Source of the DNA: Halalkalirubrum salinum
GTDB taxonomy: Archaea; Halobacteriota; Halobacteria; Halobacteriales; Haloferacaceae
Assembly (NCBI RefSeq): GCF_005543295.1
Contig: NZ_SRSG01000014.1
Location: forward strand, 1 to 47,820
Direction of reading: 5' to 3'
Length of the DNA stretch: 47,820 nt
Position 1 is the stretch's first letter; every line of letters begins with the position of its first letter. The notes beneath the pieces are model-generated. The model was given only the letters and a program-made list of their open reading frames with translations, was not told the origin of the DNA and made no database searches. Both the position numbers and the translations under genes were made by a program. This document shows, one piece after another, positions 1 through 7,924 of the stretch.

Positions 1-41
1 GTCGCTATAGTTCGGTCAAGTTCTTCTACAGCCAGTACCCC

Positions 42-614
42 TCAGTAAAATTTCACAAATAGGGTCTCCAGATTCACACTTCGCTTGGAAGTACGCGCTG
101 CGCCGACATCGCTTTCAGCATCACCCGCGAGCACCCCCGCATCGGCGGCTGACACACCCAGTTCATCCATCGCAGCGTGGACGGGGGTCGGATCGGGCTT
201 CCAACCAAGTTCCTCAGTACAACACACGATCGTATCGACGCGCTCGCGAAGGCCGAGCGTGTCAACAACCGGCGCTGTGAGGAACTCTTGACAGTGGGTG
301 ACGATTCCGATTGGGGCGTCGATCGTCGACAGTAACGCATCCGCGTCGGGATGGAGATACGTCGCGTCCGCCCGCGCCCGTGGATCCTCGATCGCGTGGA
401 ACGCAGGCCAAAAGACCCTTGGGTCGATCCCCCACGATCGAAGCACCGCATTTCGAGGGCCACCGAGGCCGTGCCACAGCACCTCAGCTTCCCGGTCGCT
501 GAAGGGGCGATCGAGCCGCTCGCCGACGCGATCGAATACTTCGCGAGTGTAGGCAGGGTCGACGTCGACGAGCGTCCCGTCGAGGTCGAACAGCCAAAAG
601 TCGTACCCGGTCAC
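42..614 (-). CDS. HAD-superfamily hydrolase
   Basis: A small haloacid-dehalogenase-like phosphatase of about 190 aa. Motif I is D10-L-D12-G-T near the N-terminus, motif II is IVTHC, motif III contains K in GWKPDP, and motif IV is AGDAESDVG. I chose the GTG at 614 because it overlaps the TGA stop of the upstream dehydratase gene as GTGA. A GTG at 629 would add five residues. The two genes are probably cotranscribed and translationally coupled. Only about 16 residues follow motif IV, where relatives usually have 30-40, so the C-terminus is short or altered. The substrate cannot be named; phosphoglycolate-like or sugar phosphates are typical for the family. Confidence 0.85.
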   Translation of the reverse strand: MTGYDFWLFDLDGTLVDVDPAYTREVFDRVGERLDRPFSDREAEVLWHGLGGPRNAVLRSWGIDPRVFWPAFHAIEDPRARADATYLHPDADALLSTIDAPIGIVTHCQEFLTAPVVDTLGLRERVDTIVCCTEELGWKPDPTPVHAAMDELGVSAADAGVLAGDAESDVGAARTSKRSVNLETLFVKFY

Positions 615-883
615 CGTTCGTCGTTGCACAGCTCCGCGAGTCTGATGTCGTCGTCGGTGATTCCGCCCGCTTCGTGGCTGGTAAAGCGAACCTCGACCGT
701 CTTGTAGCCGATGATGATCTCCGGGTGATGGAACTCCTCTTCGGCGAGTTCGCCGACAGTGCCCGCAAAGCTCACACCGTCGAGATAGTCGTCGAACTCG
801 TACGTCCGGACGATCTCGTCGCCGTCGCGGTCCCAGCCACGAGGCAACGCTTCGTCGATCTCCTCGTCAGATAGCAGTGACAT
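611..883 (-). CDS. phhB: pterin-4a-carbinolamine dehydratase
   Basis: This 90-aa protein has the size and signature of the PCD/DCoH family: the E-x-F-H-H-P-E block at about residues 49-55, followed by V-R-F-T-S-H-E and a run of acidic residues. The family dehydrates 4a-hydroxytetrahydrobiopterin or acts as a molybdopterin or pterin recycling enzyme. In haloarchaea the true substrate is not settled. A TATA-like box lies 26 nt upstream of the ATG, so the mRNA is probably leaderless. The downstream HAD hydrolase starts inside its stop codon. Confidence 0.9.
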   Translation of the reverse strand: MSLLSDEEIDEALPRGWDRDGDEIVRTYEFDDYLDGVSFAGTVGELAEEEFHHPEIIIGYKTVEVRFTSHEAGGITDDDIRLAELCNDER

Positions 884-905
884 ACACCCAGATACGCAGG
901 CGAGG

Positions 906-915
906 AAAATAAGTA
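906..915 (-). promoter_or_regulatory. TATA box of the dehydratase gene
   Basis: Read on the minus strand this is an AT-rich CTTATTTT element centred about 26 nt upstream of the ATG at 883, the spacing expected for an archaeal box A feeding a leaderless mRNA. Confidence 0.55.
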
Positions 916-965
916 TGCGCCATGGAACGATGCGCTACCCGTCTTTGCGCGTATAAGTCGATCAG

Positions 966-2306
966 TTAATCGTCGGATATGCGCTCGAGAACGTGTTGCG
1001 GGATCTGATCTGAGCCGGTTGGTATCTCCGAGCCGGCTATGTCCGAAGGAGACATCGGCGGGTCGTCGAATCCAGGATCGAACAGCTTCATTGCGGTCTG
1101 GATCGTCGTCCAGTCGTCTTCGCCGGCGGCTTCACGGAGGCTCTTGGTCGGCGCGGCGAGCAGCTGTCCGACCAGCGCGTCGGCGAGCGATTCGACAATC
1201 GCTCGCTGTTCGTCGGTGAGGTCGCCGTTTGCCTCGAGCTTCGTGAGTGCCGTTGCCACCTCGCGGGTCTTGACTCGTTCAGCCCCTTCGTACATCGCGC
1301 GGATCGCCTCGTCGGCCTGCTTGCGTTTGAAGCTCGCGAGCAGCCGATCGAACTCCTCGTCGATGATCGCCTCGACCGCCTCGGCGGCTGCTTCGCGATC
1401 GGATCGTGTTTCCTCAGTCACCGCTTCCAGTGAATCAATGTCGTACAGCGACACGCCGTCGATTGCGTCAGCCGCCGGTTCGATATCGTGTGGTTGGGCG
1501 ATATCGATGCAGACAATCTGGTCTGTCTCTGTGAGGTCCGCCTGCGAAATGAGGTGCTCGGGGCTATTGGTCGCTGAAATCAACACGTCGACATCTGCGG
1601 CCGCCGCTTGGATGGCATCAAGGTGGACGGCGCTTGCATCAATGTCGAGTTCAGCCGCGATGTGTTCGGCGTGTGGGACGGTCCGGTTAGCGATCGTGAG
1701 TCGATCGACTCCCGCTGCAGAGAGCGCCCGTGCCGAGAGCAGCCCCATCTCGCCAGCGCCGACAATGAGCGCCGATGACCCGTCGAGATTGAGCTCCCGT
1801 TGGGCCAACTCCACAGCGGCGCTGCCGAGTGAAAGCACGCCCTGATTGATTGCTGTTTCCGTCCGTGCGGTCTCGCCGACGTGGACTGCCTTCATTAGCG
1901 TTTCGTCGAGAACGGTGGCAATTCCACCGACTGCACGGGATTCGTCGATCGCGGTTTTGAACTGGCCAATGATCTGGTCCTCGCCGAGTACGAGCGACTC
2001 CAACCCGGCGGCAACGCGCATCAGATGTCGGATGCTCTCCTCGTGGGACAGCCAGGTCACCGCGTCCGAGCGAACGTGGCTGACGCGATCTGAAAGGACC
2101 GATCGGCCATCAGCCGCGCTGTCGACAACGACGTACGCCTCCGCGCGGTTACACGTCTGCAGCGCAAACGCCTCGCTGACGCGGCGATCGGCAAGTAACT
2201 CGGAGACGACCGCACGGACACTGTCACCGCTGGCGGCGTCGATCTCCTCGACGCGCGCATCCACATGTGAAACGCTTACCCCGGTGATGATGCCTGTCTG
2301 GAACAT
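966..2306 (-). CDS. hemA: glutamyl-tRNA reductase
   Basis: The first committed enzyme of C5 tetrapyrrole synthesis: it reduces glutamyl-tRNA(Glu) to glutamate-1-semialdehyde with NADPH. The 446-aa protein has the catalytic cysteine C52 in LQTCNRAEAY, the conserved H94 preceding RVAAGLESLVLGEDQI, a Rossmann NADPH site with the VGAGEMG motif at about residues 182-188, and a C-terminal helical dimerisation domain. The ATG overlaps the preceding TAA stop as TAATG, so it is the third gene of the ahbAB-sirC-hemA operon. The usual partner hemL is not in the window. Confidence 0.97.
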   Translation of the reverse strand: MFQTGIITGVSVSHVDARVEEIDAASGDSVRAVVSELLADRRVSEAFALQTCNRAEAYVVVDSAADGRSVLSDRVSHVRSDAVTWLSHEESIRHLMRVAAGLESLVLGEDQIIGQFKTAIDESRAVGGIATVLDETLMKAVHVGETARTETAINQGVLSLGSAAVELAQRELNLDGSSALIVGAGEMGLLSARALSAAGVDRLTIANRTVPHAEHIAAELDIDASAVHLDAIQAAAADVDVLISATNSPEHLISQADLTETDQIVCIDIAQPHDIEPAADAIDGVSLYDIDSLEAVTEETRSDREAAAEAVEAIIDEEFDRLLASFKRKQADEAIRAMYEGAERVKTREVATALTKLEANGDLTDEQRAIVESLADALVGQLLAAPTKSLREAAGEDDWTTIQTAMKLFDPGFDDPPMSPSDIAGSEIPTGSDQIPQHVLERISDD

Positions 2307-2992
2307 TAGGTGTCACCCACAACCTGGTCAATGACGCGTTCGGCTTCTTGTTCGCCCTTCGAATCACCCGTATGTAAAGCCTTCCAAACCGCGTCGGATC
2401 GGACGACCGCCCTGATCGCCGCCCGGCGATCCGACGGCGAAAGCCCTCGGTCGCGCAGCGAATGCCTGAGTCCGCCAGAGAGTTCGGCCATCGCACCCGC
2501 GCCGTCGATCTCGGCTTCGATCCGCTCGCGGAGGTGTTTCGCCAGCGCCGGACTCTGCGCCCCAGTTGAGATCGCAACCGAGACCGGACCGTCCGTGACG
2601 GTTGCTGGAATCGTAACGCTTCCCGGATCACGGCTGCCCGATCGGACCGCGTTGTTTCTGAGCACACCCCTGTTGCGGGCTGCGTCAACCGCGGCCGCGT
2701 TTACCGCGTCGTTATCGGTCGCAATCACGACAAGCGCAGGCTCGAGACGATCGAGCCACGCGTCGACGTCTGCGGGCGACGGCGCAGCGCGGACCAGTTT
2801 GATCGAGCCACGGTCGTTGCCCCCATCCACAAATCGATCGTCGTCGACATCGTCGAAGCGATCGTCAAATTGGGGACTGACGACGACAACATCGGCTTCA
2901 GCGGCAAAGCGTCGCGCTTTCCGATAGCCGACGCTGCCGCCGCCGAATACAAGCACCGTTTCGTCTTCGAAGTCGTGATAAAGCGGTATCAT
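2306..2992 (-). CDS. precorrin-2 dehydrogenase / sirohydrochlorin ferrochelatase-type protein
   Basis: A 228-aa protein with an N-terminal NAD-binding fold containing the V-F-G-G-G-S-V-G motif at about residues 15-22, followed by the MET8/CysG N-terminal-type region. The family oxidises precorrin-2 to sirohydrochlorin, and some members also insert iron to make siroheme. I start it at the ATG at 2992. The frame is open further upstream, but that part lies inside ahbAB and does not look like the family. The gap to the ahbAB stop is 17 nt, and its own stop overlaps the hemA start. Siroheme made here would feed the AhbAB decarboxylase next door. Confidence 0.88.
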   Translation of the reverse strand: MIPLYHDFEDETVLVFGGGSVGYRKARRFAAEADVVVVSPQFDDRFDDVDDDRFVDGGNDRGSIKLVRAAPSPADVDAWLDRLEPALVVIATDNDAVNAAAVDAARNRGVLRNNAVRSGSRDPGSVTIPATVTDGPVSVAISTGAQSPALAKHLRERIEAEIDGAGAMAELSGGLRHSLRDRGLSPSDRRAAIRAVVRSDAVWKALHTGDSKGEQEAERVIDQVVGDT

Positions 2993-3009
2993 TTCACCCG
3001 TCGGATTGG

Positions 3010-4071
3010 TTACTCCGTGTTTGCCTCGGCCCGTTCGGCGAGTCTGATTCCTGTCTTTTTCAGGATCTGGGTCGAGAACAGTGTGTCCCATGCCTCGGGT
3101 GTTACGTCCCAGTACTCGTCCATAGTATCGCGAACGTGTTCGATTCGGCGCTGACTCTCGGCCTCACTTCGGCCATGTGTCATCGCAAAGAAGTTGTACG
3201 GCCACACGCCCTCGTGGCGTGGCCGTTGATAACAGTGGGTCACGAAGTCCAACGAGGCGACTGCAGGCCCGACATCGCCGATCAGCTCGTCAGGAACATT
3301 CCAGACGGTCATTCCGTTTTCGGTATAACCGAGCGCGTAGTGGTTCGGTACCACACCAATCCGTCTGATTTTCCCCTCGAGGTTGAATCTCGCGATCGTC
3401 TCACGAACCCATGCCCGATCGGCGTCGATCGCCGTCGCAACATCCGCATACGGCGTCTGTGTCAACGGGAGCCCGCCTTGAATTTCGAGCACAAGGTCGC
3501 GTTCAGCCGGCGTGAGCGTCGTCCGGCCCGACGGTGTCACCGAAGGACCAAGCTCGGTCAGATCGAAGTCCCCGTCGGCGATCGGGCCATCCAAGAGGAA
3601 TTTGGCCTCGACACGGAACTCTTGTTGTTTCGGGAGGTTGTACGTCTCTTGACCGGTTTCGGCCTCGATTTCTTCGAGGACCGTCTCGATGCGATCGGCG
3701 TCGGCGACCGACACGACGAACCACATGTTGAGATACGGGTGTTCCCGTTCGTAGTTGTGAGCAACCTCGAGGAATCCGTTGACCGATTCGGCCACCTCGT
3801 CGAAACGCTCCGGCGGCGCGTGCATCGCAACAAGTGAGGCGTTTCCGCCGATCTCCTGGGCGTTGACGAGCGCGCCAAACCGCGAGAGCACCCCTTCTTC
3901 GTCGAGGTGACGAATCCGATCGAGGAGTACAGGACCGTCAAGATCGAGCCCGCGTTCGGAAAGCGCCGACGCGGTCGCGTCGAACGGTCGCTCGACGACC
4001 GGAAAGCCGCCCTGTAGGGCATTTATGATACCCCTGTCTGTCGTCGAGAGATCCGCGTCGATTCGCTGCAT
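3010..4071 (-). CDS. ahbAB: fused siroheme decarboxylase AhbA-AhbB (Lrp/AsnC type)
   Basis: A 353-aa protein made of two tandem Lrp/AsnC-like units, each with a winged helix plus ligand domain (about 1-165 and 185-353). The first half has A-H105-N-Y-E-R-E...YLNMWF and the second VTH279CYQRP...WPYNFFAMTH. These are the conserved histidine and arginine motifs of the AhbA/AhbB (NirDL-like) siroheme decarboxylases, not of ordinary regulators. The known reaction is siroheme to 12,18-didecarboxysiroheme in the alternative heme pathway. I chose the ATG at 4071; an open frame extends 81 codons upstream but does not resemble the family. It is first in the operon with sirC and hemA. Automatic annotation may call it a transcriptional regulator. 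Confidence 0.9.
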   Translation of the reverse strand: MQRIDADLSTTDRGIINALQGGFPVVERPFDATASALSERGLDLDGPVLLDRIRHLDEEGVLSRFGALVNAQEIGGNASLVAMHAPPERFDEVAESVNGFLEVAHNYEREHPYLNMWFVVSVADADRIETVLEEIEAETGQETYNLPKQQEFRVEAKFLLDGPIADGDFDLTELGPSVTPSGRTTLTPAERDLVLEIQGGLPLTQTPYADVATAIDADRAWVRETIARFNLEGKIRRIGVVPNHYALGYTENGMTVWNVPDELIGDVGPAVASLDFVTHCYQRPRHEGVWPYNFFAMTHGRSEAESQRRIEHVRDTMDEYWDVTPEAWDTLFSTQILKKTGIRLAERAEANTE

Positions 4072-4189
4072 ACTGGTGTTCGGGGCTACGGAGGAATAAG
4101 GCTCTCGGAGCGACAAAATCGACCGCATGCAACGTGGTTTGGCAGAAACGGATCGCCACGACGCAAGACTCTTGATCCCGCTCGCGGAC

Positions 4190-4201
4190 GTACACGTGTA
4201 C
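4190..4201. promoter_or_regulatory. 12-bp palindrome touching the lipoprotein start codon
   Basis: GTACACGTGTAC is a perfect palindrome ending one base before the ATG at 4202. Its position suits an operator on a leaderless or short-leader transcript of the lipoprotein-crcB-crcB operon. It could also be chance; no regulator is known. Confidence 0.35.
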
Positions 4202-4879
4202 ATGGTCTCGATCGCCCGCCGGCAACTCCTGTCGGCGCTCGCTGGTTCAACACTCACCGCGATCGGTGGGTGCACCACCCCTCGAAGCGACGACGCGCCC
4301 GATACCGAGCCCACGACTGACCCAGACGACTGTGAATCGCCGTCGATTATCCCAGAGGGAATCGATCCAGACGAGGGCTTTCCGTTCGCTCGGGTGGTGA
4401 GCGATCCCGTCGAGACCGACGCGTTCGCGATCGACGCGGAAGTGACTCGAGCGTTCAGAGAAGATCGACCCGCGTTGGTTGTCGTCCAGTACCGGAATAA
4501 GCGCTCGGAGCCGTATACATTCGAGGGCGGACTGACACCACCGTACAGTGTCTACCACGGTCGTCACGAGTCGATCGATGATGCCGGGCTCGTCGCCATC
4601 CCAGAGGTCGATCGTGATCTCGAAGCGGCGATCCCAAATAGTCCGGAAGAGGGCTGCTGGCAGCTGCGAGAGCCGATTGAGATCGAACCTGTCGAAACGG
4701 TCACAAAGCTCGACGAATGTGATACGATTACACGGACGTATCGACTCTACGCCGACACCAGCACTGACACCGAAACCGAACAGTGTCTGGTACCGGGACG
4801 GTATGTTTTCGAAGCGCGTGCGTACGATGCGGACCAGCAATGGGCGCTCGAAATTGAGCTCTCCGCCGAAAGCGAATAG
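4202..4879 (+). CDS. Tat-exported lipoprotein preceding the fluoride channels
   Basis: The 225-aa product starts with a twin-arginine signal (A-R-R-Q-L-L), a hydrophobic stretch and a lipobox-like A-I-G-G-C, so it is probably exported folded and lipid-anchored outside the membrane. A Thr/Asp-rich linker follows, then a domain with predicted beta character (VVVQYRNKR..., GRYVFEARAY) that suggests an Ig-like or BsuPI-like sandwich. I found no catalytic motif and do not recognise the family. The ATG at 4202 is used because the signal starts there. Its TAG stop is immediately followed by the ATG of the first crcB, so the three genes look like one operon. Confidence 0.75.
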   Translation: MVSIARRQLLSALAGSTLTAIGGCTTPRSDDAPDTEPTTDPDDCESPSIIPEGIDPDEGFPFARVVSDPVETDAFAIDAEVTRAFREDRPALVVVQYRNKRSEPYTFEGGLTPPYSVYHGRHESIDDAGLVAIPEVDRDLEAAIPNSPEEGCWQLREPIEIEPVETVTKLDECDTITRTYRLYADTSTDTETEQCLVPGRYVFEARAYDADQQWALEIELSAESE

Positions 4880-5287
4880 ATGGTCGAAAGCCATCCCCTC
4901 GAACGGGTTGAACCCGTCCTCTTGATCGCAATCGGCGGCTTCGCCGGCGCGAACGCACGCTTCGCGATCGACACCATTCTCGCGGGAGCTTTGCTTTCGA
5001 CGTTTCTCGTAAATGTGGTCGGGAGCTTTGCTCTCGGGGTGTTAGTGTACGATTCGCTTGCCCGCGGCGTTGTTGGATCGAAGTCACGTCTGGTATTTGG
5101 AACTGGATTTCTGTCGTCGTTTACCACCTACAGTACCTTCGTTCTTGCAACGGTGACCCATCCGGAAACTGCTGTCGTCTACGTCCTCGGGAGCTACGCC
5201 TGTGGGTTTGGAGCTGTCTTCGTAGCACGAGAGACCATTGGGTGGATGAACGGACATGCTCTCGAAGAGCGCGTGGGAGGGAGCTAA
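4880..5287 (+). CDS. crcB: fluoride channel CrcB/Fluc, subunit 1
   Basis: This 135-aa protein has four predicted membrane helices and the Fluc landmarks: G-G-F-A-G-A-N-A-R near the N-terminus, N45 in FLVNVVGSFALG, and the F-T-T-Y-S-T-F signature at about 81-87. Fluc proteins are dual-topology dimeric channels that export toxic fluoride. Here, as in several archaea and Gram-positives, two different copies are adjacent, which suggests an antiparallel heterodimer. It has an extended N-terminus and a polar C-terminal tail of about 20 residues that the second copy lacks. Confidence 0.93.
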   Translation: MVESHPLERVEPVLLIAIGGFAGANARFAIDTILAGALLSTFLVNVVGSFALGVLVYDSLARGVVGSKSRLVFGTGFLSSFTTYSTFVLATVTHPETAVVYVLGSYACGFGAVFVARETIGWMNGHALEERVGGS

Positions 5288-5632
5288 ATGGAGCCAGCGT
5301 TTCTCGTCGGTACCGGTGGCGCGATCGGGGCAGTTGCTCGCTACGCTGTCGGCGAATACATTGGGACCGCGGAGTTTCCCCTGGCAACACTCATCGTGAA
5401 CCTCCTCGGCAGTTTTGTGCTCGGGGCGATCACCGCTGCAGGTGCCGGAAACGATGTGGTACTGTTTATCGGAACCGGTGTGTGCGGCTCGTTCACCACG
5501 TACTCGTCGTTCAGCGTCCAGACTGTGCTCTTGTTCGAAGAGGGCAACCGCGGGGCAGCCATCGCCAACGCGATCGGCAATCTCACGCTCAGCGCAGGGG
5601 CGATCGGGCTGGCGTGGCTACTCGTTGGGTGA
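5288..5632 (+). CDS. crcB: fluoride channel CrcB/Fluc, subunit 2
   Basis: The second, shorter Fluc protein (114 aa) has the N-terminal G-G-A-I-G-A-V-A-R motif, N38 in LIVNLLGSFVLG and F-T-T-Y-S-S-F at 69-75, within four predicted helices. Its ATG follows the TAA of the first copy without a gap, so the two are surely cotranscribed. The diverged N- and C-termini fit an obligate pair with fixed opposite topologies rather than a recent duplication. No fluoride riboswitch was recognised upstream of the operon. Confidence 0.93.
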   Translation: MEPAFLVGTGGAIGAVARYAVGEYIGTAEFPLATLIVNLLGSFVLGAITAAGAGNDVVLFIGTGVCGSFTTYSSFSVQTVLLFEEGNRGAAIANAIGNLTLSAGAIGLAWLLVG

Positions 5633-5676
5633 ATATAGACAGTGGTTGCAACACCAACAACCCGTTAGGACACCGA

Positions 5677-6069
5677 TTACGGAACGGGCGTCACGTCGTA
5701 GCCCATGTCTTGGATTTCCGCAACGATCGCGTCCTGATCGGCGCTGGCCTCGTAGTAGAACACGAGTTTGAACACGCCGTCACGGATCAACTGTTGGCAC
5801 TCCCATACGAACGCCTCGTCTTCCAGTGTGCGGCCGTGGAACTGGTTAGAGGCGAAATCAGGGTCATCATTGCCGGCGTAGATGTACGTCTCGCCCTTTC
5901 CGGCGTGTTCGGCGATCACGTCGTTCAACTCGACGGTGAGTTCGTGCATTTCGAGATCTTCTGCGCTCGTGTATTCAGTGTGGACGATCACACCGACGAG
6001 ATCGATCTCGCCGGGTTCGAGCAGCGCTTTAGTCCGATTGTATAGGTCTTTGTCGAGAACGCTGGTCAT
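5677..6069 (-). CDS. conserved haloarchaeal protein, DUF5778-like
   Basis: A soluble, acidic 130-aa protein with no signal peptide or membrane helix. From memory it resembles the haloarchaea-specific DUF5778 family; this was not checked. Visible features are a histidine/glutamate-rich middle (H-T-E-Y-T...E-M-H-E-L) and an aromatic stretch KLVFYYEA near the C-terminus. Function is unknown. A TATA-like element 26 nt upstream of the ATG supports this start. It is divergent from the membrane-protein gene at 6228 and convergent with crcB. Confidence 0.8.
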   Translation of the reverse strand: MTSVLDKDLYNRTKALLEPGEIDLVGVIVHTEYTSAEDLEMHELTVELNDVIAEHAGKGETYIYAGNDDPDFASNQFHGRTLEDEAFVWECQQLIRDGVFKLVFYYEASADQDAIVAEIQDMGYDVTPVP

Positions 6070-6090
6070 TGAACGATAGTTTGGCTGGTG

Positions 6091-6100
6091 GGATTAAACG
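6091..6100 (-). promoter_or_regulatory. TATA box of the DUF5778-like gene
   Basis: The minus-strand sequence CGTTTAATCC is centred about 26 nt upstream of the ATG at 6069, as expected for box A of a leaderless transcript. Confidence 0.5.
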
Positions 6101-6106
6101 ACTAAT

Positions 6107-6148
6107 GATTTGATCGCGTCAGCGGAGACGATCGAGATTTGATCGCGT
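6107..6148. repeat. 13-bp direct repeat in a divergent promoter region
   Basis: GATTTGATCGCGT occurs at 6107-6119 and again at 6136-6148. The two copies are 29 bp apart start to start, roughly three helical turns. They lie between the promoters of two divergent genes and may be a shared regulator site. Confidence 0.5.
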
Positions 6149-6197
6149 TACTAAGCATCACAGCCCGAAATATCAATCGTGTTAATTAGAGACGTAG

Positions 6198-6207
6198 ATT
6201 TATATTT
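6198..6207 (+). promoter_or_regulatory. TATA box for the membrane protein at 6228
   Basis: TTTATATTTT is centred about 26 nt before the ATG at 6228. This favours that codon over the ATG six bases upstream and implies a leaderless mRNA. Confidence 0.55.
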
Positions 6208-6227
6208 TCAGCCGAGTACATGTGTGT

Positions 6228-6869
6228 ATGTTCGGCCCGTTGCGTCGATTTCTGATCGGCCGCGATACTCACGTCGCGGCCCAAATTATGGCGATGACGC
6301 TGCTTTTGACGCTCACGGCGTTCGGGACGCTTGCGCTGCCGGCACTTTGGGAACAGCTCGGTGGCCCAATGGGATCGGCGACAATGCAGTACACTGCCGC
6401 AGCTGCGTTCATTGTAACAGTATTGGCGTCAATTTATATTCTTTCGGAGGCTGGGGGAATCGATCCGTGGCTCCCGACCGGAGCCGTCCTGATCGTGCTC
6501 ACCGGCTACGGCGTCACCGGGATTGTTGACGGCCCGGAGCTGGTGTTTTTGATCGGTCCGTCGCTGCTTTTGGGAGTCCTCGCCGCACTGGCGGGATACG
6601 CAAACGACGGTGCGCTCGTCGCGTTTTCACTCGTGTTGTTTCCGGTGTTCGGCTACATGGTCAACGCGCCGTACGGCCCGATCGCCGAGGGCGACCTGCT
6701 CACGCGGGTCCGGTTAACACTGCTTTTTGCGCTGTTGTTTACGTTTGCGATTGGGACGGCCGGCTTCCTAGTCGGAGTCGCACTCAATCGTGCGGGCACC
6801 TACAGTGCCGCGGGACTGGCCGACGAACTCACACATCCCGACGAAATCACGGCCGAGTCTCAAGAATGA
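6228..6869 (+). CDS. conserved multi-spanning membrane protein
   Basis: A 213-aa, strongly hydrophobic protein with about six predicted helices, a short basic N-terminus (LRRFLIGRD) and an acidic hydrophilic tail. I do not recognise the family and see no transport or catalytic signature. The start at 6228 is preferred because a TATA box lies 26 nt upstream; the ATG at 6222 would add two residues. It precedes uppS by 82 nt on the same strand, so a link to isoprenoid or envelope metabolism is possible but only positional. Confidence 0.75.
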   Translation: MFGPLRRFLIGRDTHVAAQIMAMTLLLTLTAFGTLALPALWEQLGGPMGSATMQYTAAAAFIVTVLASIYILSEAGGIDPWLPTGAVLIVLTGYGVTGIVDGPELVFLIGPSLLLGVLAALAGYANDGALVAFSLVLFPVFGYMVNAPYGPIAEGDLLTRVRLTLLFALLFTFAIGTAGFLVGVALNRAGTYSAAGLADELTHPDEITAESQE

Positions 6870-6951
6870 CCGACAAAGTCCTTTTATCAGAAAAATTGAA
6901 AACGATCTGAAGCGGAAAGTTCTCATACGAGTATCAAGAATAAACTGACAG

Positions 6952-7890
6952 ATGTTGGGATCGCTTCGCCGCGCATTCGTCGACGGGTACGAGCGCTTGC
7001 TTCGGCGAGAGATTGGCCAGACCCCAACCCACGTGGCAATCATCCAGGATGGGAATCGCCGCTACGCCCGGTCGAACGGCGAAGACGCGCCAAAAGGACA
7101 CGAGGCCGGAGCAGACACGACCGAGCAGGTCTTAGACTGGTGTGCAGAGCTTGGAATCAAGGAACTGACCCTGTACGCGTTCTCAACGGAGAATTTCGAA
7201 CGGCCAGATGAAGAACTCGAACCCCTATTTGATCTGATTGAAAACAAACTCTATGAGTTCGCCGACGCCGATCGAGTCCATGACGAGAGCGTGCAGATCC
7301 GAGCGATCGGTGAGATTGAACGACTGCCAGATCGAATCCAGGACGCGGTCGAATACGCCGAAGCGCAAACATCGGAGTACGACGAGTTCCGGTTGAATAT
7401 CGCACTCGCATATGGCGGTCGAAACGAGCTTCGGCGTGCGGCCCGCGACGTCGTCGCCGCGGTCGATCGCGGTGAGCTCTCGAGTGAAGCGATCGACGTC
7501 AGCGAGATCGAGTCCCGGCTGTATCGAAACAGTGTCAGGGACGTCGATCTCATTATTCGAACTGGCGGTGACGAGCGCACGTCGAACTTTCTCCCGTGGC
7601 ACGCAAATGGCAACGAAGCCGCAGTGTACTTTTGTGCGCCGTACTGGCCGGAGTTTTCGAAACTCGACTTCCTGCGTGGGCTCCGAACGTACCATTCTCG
7701 CGAAGAGTCCTGGCAAGACACACAGACACGTCGAGCGATCGCACTCGTCAGGGCGGTCGCTACGGTCGAGCTTGAGGAGGCACGATCGGTTGCCACGCGG
7801 CTCCGCGAGACGCTTCCGGCCGGAAACAGATCCACACTCGCCGACGAGCTCGACGAGGTAGACGTTCGGAGCGACGAGTCCACAAATTAA
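6952..7890 (+). CDS. uppS: catalytic cis-prenyltransferase (UppS family)
   Basis: A 312-aa cis-prenyltransferase that extends an allylic diphosphate with isopentenyl units to make the C55-C60 polyprenyl (dolichol-type) carrier. The catalytic motif H-V-A-I-I-Q-D33-G-N-R-R is present, with GHEAGAD, the YAFSTENFERP loop, LAYGGRNEL and the C-terminal RTGGDERTSNFLPW diphosphate-binding motif. The C-terminal tail of about 60 residues is Arg- then Asp/Glu-rich and has no RxG motif. It faces a second, degenerate family member whose stop codon lies 34 nt away. Together they may form a heteromeric enzyme like the archaeal and eukaryotic two-subunit cis-prenyltransferases. Confidence 0.93.
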   Translation: MLGSLRRAFVDGYERLLRREIGQTPTHVAIIQDGNRRYARSNGEDAPKGHEAGADTTEQVLDWCAELGIKELTLYAFSTENFERPDEELEPLFDLIENKLYEFADADRVHDESVQIRAIGEIERLPDRIQDAVEYAEAQTSEYDEFRLNIALAYGGRNELRRAARDVVAAVDRGELSSEAIDVSEIESRLYRNSVRDVDLIIRTGGDERTSNFLPWHANGNEAAVYFCAPYWPEFSKLDFLRGLRTYHSREESWQDTQTRRAIALVRAVATVELEEARSVATRLRETLPAGNRSTLADELDEVDVRSDESTN

Positions 7891-7924
7891 CCGCAAAAAC
7901 AAGTGGTCCGAAACCAAATGTTGA

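Noticed and set aside
1039-1845. 268-aa Ser-rich plus-strand frame
   Set aside because: It is the antisense of hemA, which has complete family motifs.
3010-3012. Calling the ahbAB gene an Lrp/AsnC transcription regulator
   Set aside because: Both halves carry siroheme-decarboxylase motifs and the gene leads a heme operon, so an enzyme is far more likely.
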